From assembly GCF_963675165.1 (NCBI RefSeq), contig NC_087382.1, forward strand, positions 2,943,463-3,007,462: DNA of 64,000 bases. Reading direction: 5' to 3'. Below the pieces are notes generated by a model, which was not told the DNA's origin, did not search any database, and saw only the letters and a program-made list of their open reading frames with translations. The position numbers and the translations under genes are program-made. Positions 24,291-37,900 of this stretch are shown here, in pieces (position 1 is the first letter of the stretch; each line of letters opens with the position of its first letter). The DNA comes from Halichondria panicea. Taxonomy: Eukaryota; Porifera; Demospongiae; Suberitida; Halichondriidae.

Positions 24291-26765
24291 ATACTATTGC
24301 GGTATGTGAAGACTTACTTATTAACACCTGATATACTATGTGCATATTATATGGTATGTGAAGACTTACTTATTAACGCCTGATATACTATGTGCATATT
24401 ATATGGTATGTGAAGACTTACTTATTAACGCCTGATATACTATGTGCATATTATATGGTATGTGAAGACTTACTTATTAACGCCTGATATACTATGTGCA
24501 TATTATATGGTATGTGAAGACTTACTTATTAACGCCTGATATATACTGTGTGTGCATATTATATGGTATGTGAAGACTTACTTATTAACACCTGATATAC
24601 TATGTGCATATTATATGGTATGTGAAGACTTACTTATTAACACCTGATATACTATGTGCATATTATATGGTATGTGAAGACTTACTTATTAACACCTGAT
24701 ATACTATGTGCATATTATATGGTATGTGAAGACTTACTTATTAACACCTGATATACTATGTGCATATTATATGGTATGTGAAGACTTACTTATTAACGCC
24801 TGATATACTGTGTGTGCATATTATATGGTATGTGAAGACTTACTTATTAACGCCTGATATACTATGTGCATATTATATGGTATGTGAAGACTTACTTATT
24901 AACGCCTGATATACTATGTGCATATTATATGGTATGTGAAGACTTACTTATTAACGCCTGATATACTGTGTGCATATTATATGGTATGTGAAGACTTACT
25001 TATTAACGCCTGATATACTGTGTGCATATTATATGGTATGTGAAGACTTACTTATTAACGCCTGATATACTATGTGCATATTATATGGTATATGAAGACT
25101 TACTTATTAACGCCTGATATACTGTGTGCATATTATATGGTATGTAAAGACTTACTTATTAACGCCTGATATACTATGTGCATATTATATGGTATGTGAA
25201 GACTTACTTATTAACGCCTGATATACTGTGTGCATATTATATGGTATGTGAAGACTTACTTATTAACGCCTGATATACTGTGTGTGCATATTATATGGTA
25301 TGTGAAGACTTACTTATTAACGCCTGATATACTATGTGCATATTATATGGTATGTGAAGACTTACTTATTAACGCCTGATATACTATGTGCATATTATAT
25401 GGTATGTGAAGACTTACTTATTAACGCCTGATATACTATGTGTGCATATTATATGGTATGTGAAGACTTACTTATTAACGCCTGATATACTATGTGCATA
25501 TTATATGGTATATGAAGACTTACTTATTAACGCCTGATATACTGTGTGCATATTATATGGTATGTGAAGACTTACTTATTAACGCCTGATATACTATGTG
25601 TGCATATTATATGGTATGTGAAGACTTACTTATTAACGCCTGATATATATACTATGTGCATATTATATGGTATGTGAAGACTTACTTATTAACGCCTGAT
25701 ATACTATGTGCATATTATATGGTATATGAAGACTTACTTATTAACGCCTGATATACTATGTGCATATTATACGGTATGTGAAGACTTACTTATTAACACC
25801 TGATATACTGTGTGCATATTATATGGTATGTGAAGACTTACTTATTAACACCTGATATACTATGTGCATATTATATGGTATATGAAGACTTACTTATTAA
25901 CGCCTGATATACTATGTGTGCATATTATATGGTATGTGAAGACTTACTTATTAACGCCTCATATACTGTGTGCATATTATATGGTATGTGAAGACTTACT
26001 TATTAACACCTGATATACTGTGTGCATATTATATGGTATGTGAAGACTTACTTATTAACGCCTGATATACTATGTGCATATTATATGGTATATGAAGACT
26101 TACTTATTAACGCCTGATATACTATGTGCATATTATATGGTATGTGAAGACTTACTTATTAACACCTGATATACTGTGTGCATATTATATGGTATGTGAA
26201 GACTTACTTATTAACGCCTGATATACTATGTGCATATTATATGGTATATGAAGACTTACTTATTAACGCCTGATATACTATGTGCATATTATATGGTATG
26301 TGAAGACTTACTTATTAACGCCTGATATACTGTGTGCATATTATATGGTATGTGAAGACTTATTTATTAACGCCTGATATACTGTGTGTGCATATTATAT
26401 GGTATGTGAAGACTTACTTATTAACGCCTGATATACTATGTGCATATTATATGGTATGTGAAGACTTACTCATTAACGCCTGATATACTATGTGTGTGCA
26501 TATTATATGGTATGTGAAGACTTACTTATTAACACCTGATATACTGTGTGCATATTATATGGTATGTGAAGACTTACTTATTAACACCTGATATACTGTG
26601 TGTGCATATTATATGGTATGTGAAGACTTACTTATTAACGCCTGATATACTATGTGTGTGCATATTATATGGTATGTGAAGACTTACTTATTAACACCTG
26701 ATATACTATGTGTGCATATTATATGGTATGTGAAGACTTACTTATTAACGTCTGATATACTATAT
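24290..26765. repeat. 52-bp satellite array, about 47 copies
   Basis: The unit reads gtatgtgaagacttacttat, taacgcctgatatactatgt, gcatattatatg, with small variants (cgcc/cacc; extra TG or TA pairs). The same satellite, in reverse orientation and about 12 copies, lies at 43.50-44.15 kb inside ODAD2 copy 2. No spacers exist between units, so it is not CRISPR-like. Confidence 0.97.
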
Positions 26766-27359
26766 TTGTGCGCAATAAGGAATTATGTGATTGCCTTAGT
26801 CACTTCTGTTATGATCACTAAACGATCTTTTAATTTGTACTTGAAATATCCATTTAATGATACGTTGGCTTCATCTTTTTATTATCATAATTAAGAAATG
26901 TTCATACATTTGGGTTCATGTTCAACATCCCATTTATGTTATAGGCCACACATAGATTCAACTGCTGTTATACACAATGAGTAATGTGTGTTCATGTATG
27001 TTTATCCACAGCTCCGATCTATTTTATGCAGACAGATCTGAAGCTCTGAAGACGAGACAATACAATTATGGTGGGAACATTTATATTGGCTGACAACATA
27101 ATGTATTGAGTCACTGGTACAACCTGTCTAATTGTAGCTGACCAAAAACTTAATTGTGAGGCAAAAAAATACGATTCTATGTACAGGCCCATACCGATAT
27201 ACAGGGGCCTGGTTAATTCCATATGGAACTCACCAGGATCACTTACATAATATTTATCATGGCAATCAACACTATAGAAGTTGAAGTAGAACGAACCACA
27301 TAATAATAATAATAATGTAACGTTATCAGATCTCTACACGTCTATACCTTGCGGTAGAA
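26766..27359. other. Spacer between satellite and large transposon, no gene seen
   Basis: AT-rich unique-looking DNA. Short ORFs at 26.65-26.89 and 27.02-27.22 kb lack splice or family support. Confidence 0.6.
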
Positions 27360-27789
27360 TATGGGGCGCCAAACGTTGCATAATATAAAAAGTATCATTG
27401 TTTAGAAATTATTATTCTTTACACAATACCATCTTTCTTTGTACAACAAAATATGCTTCTTTCCACATATAATTAGTGTTGTTTCAACAATCCATGCATT
27501 TATATGGATTCATCACAATCAGGTGATCTTAATTCACAATCAAACATTGCATAATATAAAAAGTATCATTGTTTAGAAATTATTATTCTTTACACAATAC
27601 CATCTTTCTTTGTACAACAAAATATGCTTCTTTCCACATATAATTAGTGTTGTTTCAACAATCTATGCATTTATATGGATTCATCACAATCAGGTGATCT
27701 TAATTCACAATCTATCAGGTGATCTTAATTTTTTGGCACATGCACAGAAGATTAATTTGTACGTGGCACATATGGGGTGCCGTTTGTGT

Positions 27790-28065
27790 CAAAATCCAAA
27801 AACAGTCGATGTTATGAAATGGAGTCGACGTCATAAATGGAGTCGACATCATAAAGGTCGACGTTATGAAATAGAGTCGACATCATAAATGGAGTCGACG
27901 TCATAAAGGTCGACGTTATGAAATGGAGTCGACGTCATAAAGGTCGATGTTTTATAAAGGAGTTGATGTTTACCAAGAGTCGACGTCATAATTATATTAA
28001 AGGCCTGGTCAATGTTTTGCAAAAGAGTCGATGTTTTGAAAGGAGTTGACACAGTCTAACACAGT
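27790..28065. repeat. Irregular gtcgacgtcataaa repeats inside the transposon
   Basis: About ten degenerate copies of a 12-20 bp word built on gagtcgacgtcataaa / ggtcgacgttatgaaatg, between the duplicated left terminal repeat and the first integrase. They may be transposase-binding subterminal repeats (inference). Confidence 0.7.
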
Positions 28066-28249
28066 GCATGGAAGGGGTTGCACAAAAGGTAATCTTATCT
28101 AGGTGCTTCCCACTAATCCTATCTTAGGTATGTACAACTATCTGGTAAACATCGACTTGTTTTTATGACGTCGACTCCTTTTTAACTTTGACTAGGATAA
28201 AAATTCACTCACGTGACCAAAACTTACATCAATTAATACACAGTTACCA

Positions 28250-29599
28250 ATGGCGACCAGTGCAAACTCAGTGAATCATCAAGATGTAATAGTTGCGGAA
28301 ATAATGGAGGGACTGTCAAGCACTCTGCTTGGGGAAAGAAGGTACAGGTATAGATGTACAGTACAAATATTGAGGAAGGTTTTTGAGATTATAATCTATC
28401 AGTGATGTTGATTAATTATGTTTGTGTATGTACATATGTAGGAGTACAAGTGTGGGAAGACCGAGGTGTGAGTTGGATGTCGAAGACATTGAGTTTTTAC
28501 GAACACTGATGTTTTCGTACACAAAAATAGCAGACATCCTTGGAGTCAGTTGATTAACACTGTATCGGAAGATGGAAGAGAAGGTGTGTCCTTTGATCGG
28601 TATTCCCCTGTTTCCGATCAGGTGTTGGACAATATTGTTGCTGAGATCAAACAATCCCATCCAAATGATGGTGAAGTGTTGTTAACGGGACACCTACGAA
28701 GACAGAGCATATTTCTCCCTCGTACTCGAATTAGGGCATCAATTCACAGGATTGATCCCGTGGGTACTGCTGCTCGCAGAAGCATTGCTGTTCGAAGGAG
28801 AGTCTATCATGCGGATGGGCCAAATTATGTGTGGCATTTAGATGGCCACCACAAGCTCATCAAATACCGTCTAGTTACACATGCTGCAATTGATGGATAT
28901 TCTCGTTTGATAACTTTTTTAAAGTGTAGCAACAATAACCGTGCTGTTACTGTGCTCTCATGTTTCTCAGGAGCTGTTCAAGAACATGGATTGCCAACTC
29001 ATATTCGGTCAGACTTAGGAAGAGAAAATATAGATGTCTGGAGATGTATGATGGAACAGCAATCAAATACAAGCTGCGTGATAACTGGGTCATCTACTCA
29101 TAATGAAAGAGTTGAACGCCTGTGGCGTGATGTGTACCGTTGCGTTGTGGTACTGTTTCATGATACTTTCAAACTACTTGAAGCAGATGGGAAGTTAGAT
29201 CCTTTAAATGAAGTTGATGTATACTGTCTACACTACGTGTACATCCCTAGGATTCAACAGACACTGGATTCTTTCGTTGAATCGTGGAACAATCATGCCA
29301 TATCAACTGAGAACAATTTCACCCCTAACCAGTTATATATAAGGGGAGCTTTAGAATATGATATGCTACCCTACTATCCTTCAACATCACAGCTGGCTAA
29401 CCATTCAAACCCTTTTCTACATCCTTCGAGAGATCGAGTTCCTGTCCCCCGAATTAATTTTTCTCCTTGCCTGCACCTAACAGCATCAATAGGACATATT
29501 GACCCTTTACAAAGTACACATGACTTCGGAGAATGTTTATATTTAGAAACTGTATCACTAGTGGGTACACACCTTACGACATGCAACGTATGTACATAA
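28250..29599 (+). pseudogene. rve-type integrase/transposase, decayed (left copy)
   Basis: Two exons: 28250-28347 (ATG; phase 2) and 28442-29599. In the second exon the frame runs RSTSVGRP...YTKIADILGVS and then meets TGA at 28551-28553, where the intact paralogue has a sense codon. After TLYRKMEEK the frame shifts near 28575-28585. From there a 340-residue catalytic region is open: WHLDGHHKL (first Asp), RSDLGRENIDVW (second Asp), ERVERLWRD (Glu), ending VSLVGTHLTTCNVCT. It aligns along its whole length with the minus-strand integrase at 34965-38383. The helix-turn-helix is therefore broken while the DDE core is preserved. A start at 28550 would give a protein without the DNA-binding domain. 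Confidence 0.85.
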
Positions 29600-30150
29600 T
29601 AATTATGATCACTTTTTTAGATAAAAAAAACATAATAAATACCCATAATTAAAAGTAAATATACCATTGTTTTTTGTTATTTTTCGAAATAAAGATTGTA
29701 CAAAAACTCCATTAAATTTGGTGATTTTTTAATTGTAGAAATCTTACCACAAAACACGCATTAAACAACTGCATTTATATAGTGAAATTACTATTATTAT
29801 TATAAATTATAGTCATTTTTCTTAGTACAAATACTCCATTTTTTATTGTAGAAAAATTAATGTTAACAGGTAAAATTACTATAATTATATAAATTTATAG
29901 TCATTTCTCTTGATACAAAACTCCTTTGAGTTACTATTTATCGTAATCCCACAAACACCTATTTTGTTTTGGTTTAAAAACTTGGTGAAGTTAGCATTAT
30001 TAGGTAAATTTAACCCCAGTTTTTAACTGTGGACATTTGCCATGCAATAAGTATAGGCAACTTTATGTTATAATTATACATTTTACGTAAGTTCGAATAA
30101 GTTCAAAAGTTTCATGAAGTACTATTATACGCAATTAATCGAGTACTGTA
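29600..30150. other. AT-rich interior of the transposon, no gene seen
   Basis: Low-complexity AT sequence with repeated caaaaactccat-like words. Nothing coding was recognised. Confidence 0.6.
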
Positions 30151-31560
30151 TTGCCTACCAAGCTCTCACACTTTATACTTATATTATGTCCATACGTTGA
30201 ATGTGACCCTTCACCATCATCCTCTATGACTTTCACTATTAGTTTTGCTGCCAGCTGGTTCATTTGTATTTGATTACCAGGGTGAACACATACACATACA
30301 CATGAGGTACTATTACATGAGCAATTAATCTGAGTACTGTATTGCCCATCAAGCTCTTACACTTTATACTTATATATATGTCCATACGTTGAATGTGACC
30401 CTTCACCATCATCCTCTATGACTTTCACTGTTAGTTTTGCTGCCAGCTGGTTCATTTGTATTTGATTACCAGGGTGAACACATACACATGAGGCACTATT
30501 ACATGAGCAATTAATCTGAGTACTGTATTGCCCACCAAGCGCTCACACTTTATACTTATATATATGTTCATACGTTGAATGTGACCCTTCACCATCATCC
30601 TTAATGACTTTCATTGTTAGTTTTGCGGCCTGGTTGCATTTGCATTTGATGACCAGGGTGAACACATACACATGAGGTACTATTATACATTTGTAGCAAT
30701 TAATCTGAGTACTGTATTGCCCACCAAGCTCTCACACTTAATTTATACTTAATACTTATAATTATGTTCATACTTTGAACGTGACCCTTCACCATCATCC
30801 TCTATGACTTTCACTGTTAGTTTTGCTACCAGCTGGTTCATTTGTATTTGATTACCAGGGTGAACACATACACATGAGGTACTATTGCATGTGTAGCAAT
30901 TAATCGAGTGCTGTATTGCCCACCAAGCTCTCACACTTTATACTTATATGTCCATACGTTGAATGTGACCCTTCACCATCATCCTCTATGACTTTCACTG
31001 TTAGTTTTGCTACATGGTTGCATTTGTGATTGATTACCAGGGTGAACACATACACATGAGGTACTTAGCAATTAATCTGAGCATCCTCTATGACTTTCAC
31101 TATTAGTTTTGCTACCAGCTGGTTCATTTGTATTTGATTACCAGGGTGAACACATACACATGAGGTACTATTGCATGTGTAGCAATTAATCTGAGTACTG
31201 TATTGCCCACCAAGCTCTCACACTTTATACTTATATGTCTATACGTTGAATGTGACCCTTCACCATCATCCTCTATGACTTTCACTGTTAGTTTTGTGGC
31301 CTGGTTGCATTTGCATTTGATTACCAGGGTGAACACATACACATGAGGCACTATTACATGAGCAATTAATCTGAGTACTGTATTGCCCACCAAGCTCTTA
31401 CACTTTATACAATCTGTTCATACTTTGAATTTTGAATGTGACCCTTCACCATCATCCTCAATGACATTTATGCACTGTTAGTTTTGCTGCCAGCTGGTTC
31501 ATTCATATTTGATTACCAGCTAGGGTGAACACATACACATAATTATACACGTGAGGTACT
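30150..31560. repeat. About 190-bp tandem repeat, eight copies, one truncated
   Basis: The unit contains gtgacccttcaccatcatcc, ctatgactttcactgttagt and accagggtgaacacatacac. Starts are roughly 186-201 bp apart. One unit near 31.08 kb is shortened to about 92 bp. Minus-strand ORFs at 30749-30934 and 31124-31393 are repeat read-through. The array lies wholly inside the transposon. Confidence 0.9.
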
Positions 31561-34500
31561 ATTACATGAGAAAAATGTATGTACATTGAACACACACATT
31601 ATCATTTCTGTTGCCAACTTCTAAAGTACGGTTGGAATGTCTCTTCAACTCTTATGCTGACATACTGATCTGTGAAAGGGTAGTGCTATAATGAATAGTG
31701 AATGTCATTTGTACATACATTGTTATTGTAATTTTTTTTACGATTAGAATGCTTCGACTCTATTAATGACAAACTCATCCATGTTCATTTTAACACTAAC
31801 CTGCGTTGTTTTATCTCACACCAATTGTAGAGTCAATTTTAATGTATACACTTGTGGCCATTCTGAATATATCCTACAGTGAATATTTCTTATATTAACG
31901 TATAATCAACCTGCAAAAACTGTTAGAGTATATACCATTTATAAATTGTAATGCAACTATTATTTGTTAAGTTGTTCTCACAACCAACTGTAGAGTCAAT
32001 TTTAATATTTATACTTGTGGCCATTCTGAATATATCATACAGTGAATATTACATTAGTATGGTAAATTTAATCTCAGCCAAAAATATTAGAGTACCCTTT
32101 ATATATTTGTCAGGCAACTATATATAATAGTTAGACACTGTTTTGGAGGTGTCTATGGGATTTAAAAGCCCAAAGGCACTGATTTAGTATCCCGAGCGTA
32201 GCGAGGGTACTAAGTGGCTGAGGGCTTCTAAATCACATAGACACCGACAAAACAGTGTCTAACTCATTTAGATACTAGTGCGCATGCGCAAACTGCTTGA
32301 CTACAATACAATTACTTGACAACGGAATACTAGGTATACTAAGTAAATTTGCAGGTATACTAAGTCCCATAGTATACCTGCTCTGAGGCACTTTTCCCAT
32401 GTACTTCCCATGTACTTCCCATGTAGATCTTATCAACTAGTGTTTAATATTGGTTGTTGTATCTTACTAGCAATAATTATAGAGACCATTCTGAATATAT
32501 CATAAAGTTAATTATGTACATTAGTAAGGTGAATTTAACCTCCGCATAAAATGTTAGAGTTTACCATTTATAAATATGTCAGTCAACCATTATCATCAGT
32601 TAATTTCAATAAATTCATCCTCAAATCAATTAATAAATAAATGTGATTACGCACCCAATTAATCTAGTGTCAATTTCACCATATATATTTTGGCATTATA
32701 ACTTTATACAGAGATATAATTACACTAGTGTGGTCCTTTTAACCACATTAAGTAGAATTACATCAAATTTTTTGCAGTGTATAATTAATGTGCATGGCAT
32801 TGCCACATCAAGACATAATCCACATGTGCAGCATTTTGCCTGATCATATACAACTCCTAATAATCATGCACGCCAATTGGGTACATCAATGATCAGTTGG
32901 TGCTTTCATACCAAATTTGTACCCCGGAACATAATTATTTTACAGCAAAATAATTATGTTCCACCTCAAAATATTGATCCATGTACTGTATAATTATTTT
33001 TTTAATACTGTTTAGAGAAAGAGCAGCTAAATATACGCAGCAGAAAAATTAACAGAATGAAGCAATTAATAAATAATGCTATTTGACCTTTGAGATCAAA
33101 GGAATAGTAGTGACAATAAAATGGCATATTGCACTGTGGGTCAGTCTGTATACGGCATACAGAAAATTGACCTTTCAGTGAAGTGCCCCACCTCCCGTCC
33201 CAACTGTCAAATCATTGCTTTTATAGTGCACACTGAATGAAACACTTATGGTTCCTGTGGGAAATGTACCAGAGATGCAGTTACTAGTCTATTGTAATCC
33301 CATGAAGCCACCAAAAATAGAATAAAATACCATTAATTTTTTCTTTGTATCTATATAATAATAATATACGCATTCTATACTGGTTTCTATATATATGCAG
33401 AAAATGGTTTTCGAGGCAACAAATTAAAACATGGAAATTCATGCCACAAGCAGTTTATTGGCCTCATAGCCATGTAATATCTATTACTTTACAGCAGGAT
33501 TATTAAAATTCCTGAAAATAAATTAATGTCCACAATACTGAATTATAATTATGTTTCACAATTTTGTTGCCATAACTATTTTGTTCTTCAGTGGAAATGG
33601 TTCCATCTTCTTTTTTTATAGGCTTTAAAGAAGGTGTGTCCTAGCCACAGGAACGGGTGCCGAGCTATGCCCAGCTAGGTGTGTCCCATTATTTTTGTTT
33701 GCTACAAAAACCTGTATACAGTAAAACACGACTCTAGCAAGCCATGGGTACATGAAGTTGCGACCATAAAATTATGGTATTTAATACCTCTCTGTTAATA
33801 AAATTACTTCCTCAGGTTTTTATTTTCGACACAAACACATCTCCATATTCAATGCTAAGGGTCTGCAAGCTAGTGCTCTCTTAATCAACCATGATTGTTG
33901 TTAAAAACGATTGATGCATGCCAAAAGTTCAAGCCCTGCCCATCGATCTGCTTCCAGCTCTCTTGCTATCGTAATAGCTTGCGTTCTAGAGCTAGTTTGC
34001 CTATCCTAACCGTTATAAAAGCGAAAACTCCAGCAGAGCTAGCCGTAAATACGTGGTCTCAAGGCTAGTGCAGAGCTAACTATGCTACTACTTGTACATT
34101 ATAGAGTAGCAACATGCACTCGATGAACAAGTTTGCTATCTATGCACCTCTGCAAGTAAGCAAAACTAGTGCATAACTCGAGAACAAAGCAAATCCATGA
34201 AAACATGATTAGATATAGAAGCCACCAAGGGCCTATATACAGCAGAGAATACCTATATACTCCCTGGTCTTGAAGCCACTTTTATTAGGTCAGTTGTCCG
34301 GAGGACTCTTCTGCACATGTGCAAGAAACTTGACCACAGTGTAAAGATAGCTCGCTATAATTTATTAGGCAAGGTCTATAGCTAGCTAACTAGTCATATA
34401 TAGACTGTGACAGTGTCTCATGGAGACAGTTCCTTCTTAGTGCTTCTGGACCAATGATCAATAATCAATGTGAGTGCCTCCAACCACTGTTATGCCTACT

Positions 34501-34964
34501 ATCGTTGGTGCTAAGAAACTTGATGAACTTCGACTGTCCTGCCTGGTAGTCTGATTACTCCTATGTCTGCTACAAGTTTAGCAGGCAGGAAAGATGTACT
34601 GCAATTCTATGTATCTTGAATTAAATCAGCCATAAAATAGGCAGCACTAATTTTATGTTCTTTTCTTTCAATGTCTAAATATATTTACATGGGGAGCCCC
34701 CTGAGACTATTATGATGCCTGCAAAAATAAATCGATTACTATCATCATTATTTTATAAGAACATCTAGATCTTCTACTGGACATGCTCAACCGTCCAAAC
34801 ACACGCCTCTGGACAACTGACCTGAAAAGATCTATCCTATACCTCGCTTGCGCATGTGCACGAAGGCATAATCAAGACAATGATGTTCAGCCAGCCCTTA
34901 CCTACAATGATACATTATTAACAAGAACAAAATGACGCACACAAAATATAACATGAGAATAAGC
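31561..34964. other. Non-coding interior of the transposon
   Basis: AT-rich. It contains a diverged duplication around agtcaattttaatNtatacacttgtggccattc (31.83-32.05 kb), a small MITE (32131-32263) and a hairpin with 16-bp arms at 32926-32962. A segment at 33.95-34.23 kb resembles 54.34-54.56 kb. No coding frame over 70 codons. Confidence 0.6.
32131..32263. mobile_element. Small MITE with GTTAGACACTGTTTTG ends
   Basis: About 130 bp. It begins gttagacactgttttg and ends caaaacagtgtctaac; internal arms ggtgtctatgggattta / taaatcacatagacacc also pair. No ORF. Confidence 0.8.
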
Positions 34965-37900
34965 CTAGCTACTATTACAAGCTTGACACACTGCAACATG
35001 AGAACCAACTAAAGCCACTGTGTGTTTGTAGGCTGAAATACCTAGATCACCGGACTCGGTTGTTCTGTCGATCGAATTGGATAGCAGCTGCTCCAGCACT
35101 TGACAACACCGAAAATTACTTCTTGGAACATTAACCCCTTCAACAGTTCTAAAATGATTGTCACTTAGATTAACATCTTGCTGCGGAAGACTCTGATAGT
35201 CAGTCAGGTGCAATTGGTATGGTGTTTTGTTTCTCTCTGTTGAGATTCGATGATGATTCCATGATTGCACAAATTCGTCCAAACATTTGTTGATCAACGG
35301 AAGATAAACGAAATGCAGACAAAACATGTCAGTCTCATTCAGTGGATCCAATAAGCACTCATCTTCAAGGGAATGAAATGTGTCGTAAAATAGCTGTCCT
35401 ACACACCTGAAAACATCCCACCATAAACGTTCAATTCGCTCGTTGTGAGTAGAGCTCCCAGTGATCACAGCATATTCATCACCATCATATTGAGCGACCA
35501 TGTACCTCCATACATCTACATTCTCACCTCCAAGATCAGACCGTACACGCAGAGGGAGACCGTACTTATAAGCTGCCTCAGAAAAAGCGGTGAGCACAGT
35601 TGACGCCTTGTTGTTAGATGAGCACCTAAGAAATGTTATGAGGCGGGAACATCCGTCAATCCCTCCATGAGTAACTAGCCGCCATCGTATTAGCTTATGA
35701 TGTCCATCAATATGCCATATACAATTGGGATGCTCAACATGATACCGGCGTCGCCTAACAACAATCCTTCTACGCTGTGCTATACCAATAGGGTCAACAC
35801 GATGTAAGGCAGATCTCAGTCGGTATCGTTGGATTTTTAATCCCATTGCCGACAAGTGACCATGCATGAGCACTTCCCCGTCATTTGGATGATTGATTTT
35901 AATGTGCCTGAGGACATCATCAAGTTCGTTGTCAGAAAGTGAAGAGTAGCGCAGGTCTTCATATATGCCTTCCTTCTTCAAGCGTCGGTATAAAGTTTGC
36001 CTGCTAACACCAACTTTTGCTGCAATTGTTGTCCAATTGAGGTTTATGGAACGAAAGAACTCAACTTCGTCCAGGTTTATAACAGCAAATGGTCTACCAC
36101 CGATTCTAGACTCCTCATCATCTGAATCTCTGCATAAAAGATTTTTTACAGTATGCATTATGTCATGAATGAGTAAAAAACGTACACATTAATTTATAAA
36201 ACATGTTAGTACTAATTAATAACACCGCTCTAATATAACACAGTATCAGCAAGGGCGTATAAAAGAAGAGAGGGCATGCAACTCCACTATCAGTACATGT
36301 AGCTAGCAGAGTTCAAACGTGGGCAGATGAACGTGTGCATTTGCATGAAGTGCTAAAAATAGAAATTTCTATTTTTAGCATAATTATTACAGCATGGATA
36401 GCCTTCATACAACAAGTTAATAGTGGTAGATTTTGATGTTAAAGCCTCGTGGTCGAATAAAAGCGAACAAAACTGAACTTGCACGTTGGCAGCTAGCTAA
36501 CTACATGCGGCCTTTTTTCGAAATAGACTACGTATTTGCAGTTGAAGTGATCCCGTACCAGGAACAATGGAAAAGGGTCACTAAAGTAGAAAGCTAGAAT
36601 TGTGACTGGTTTGTTAGCTTATTTGCTTGAGTCTGGATCCTATAGCATCAAGGAGCCATACTTCTCTAAGACTCCAGGCTTCTGTGCTGTGATCCTAGTC
36701 CATAGTGCATGTCTCATGGTCGGCCTACCACTAAAACATTCTCAGCATGCCTCTTTAGTTTTATTGCTCCTGAGTTGCTATGCCCCCTGATGGTGACTAT
36801 CATTTGGAAATGAATAAATTTTTTTTCGTGAAGTAGCTAGCGGTAGGTTTTATTGCTCCTGAGTTGCTATGCCCCCTGATGGTGAGTATCATTTGGAAAT
36901 GAATAATTTTTTATCTTGATTTTCGTGAAGTAGCTAAAGATACACGGAGCGCTTTTTCATGCTTGTGTTCCTATAGCACTATGATATAGCTATGGTGGTC
37001 TTGTAGACTTTTAGAGACAGCAAAAACAAGTCTCATGAATTATTCATGTTCAGACTCACACGTTAGAAGGCCTCGTATCCTCGATTATAGCCGCGGGGAA
37101 ACATGTATAGTACCCCGTTGCCAATCCCTCTCTATTGAGTCAGCAAAAACAAAGGCCTGGAATGTAGGTCCTAATTAGTGAAAGTTCAAGTGATGTCCGA
37201 CCTCCTCTCAAAATTATGCTTGCTGCATGCCTACCTGTAGCTATTCTTCCTGCTTGAAGATAGTAACCAGTCATTCTCAACTTTGTGCAATTTTAGTGTC
37301 GTCGCTAGAACTACCAATCTATTTTTACGGCGCCCATTTTTATACCACTTTAATTGAGGCGATTATTTTTATTTCTAAAATAATGAGCATACCATATACA
37401 GTGGAAACCCCTCTCTAGCGGCCACCCTTGAGGAAAAACATGTTGGCCGCTGTTTTCCACACAAACTGTTCATTTGATACCTGGGTTCCTGGCCGAACCT
37501 ATTACAGCACCGCTCTAATATTAGCACAACATTTCTATTTTTATGGAGCACTATCTCCAAATTGGAATATGTAGTTTAAGGTAGTTAAATGTAGTTAACG
37601 AGGGAGCGGCCTCGAGGCACCCAGACATACGGGTGTGCCCCTTCTTGCTAAGCTACCGTGCAACTACAGCTGCTTACAGAACTGCCTCACGAGCACATAG
37701 ACTGGCTGCTGCTCAATTGTCGAGCCTCCCACCCCACCCAGTCGGTTACCACCTATCACCTATTTCCATCTGATGATGTGATTACCGGGAGGGGGCTGAA
37801 TGAGGGCCCCTAAACACTTACGTGCTTAATGTTAACCGCGGGGCCCCTCTCTCAGGACTCCCCCAAAACCTAACCAGCCTAACCAGTCACGTGACCCTCG

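Noticed and set aside
24290-26765. Regular direct repeats resembling a CRISPR array
   Set aside because: Units are contiguous 52-bp copies without unique spacers, in a eukaryotic context with introns, and no cas-like gene is present. It is a satellite.
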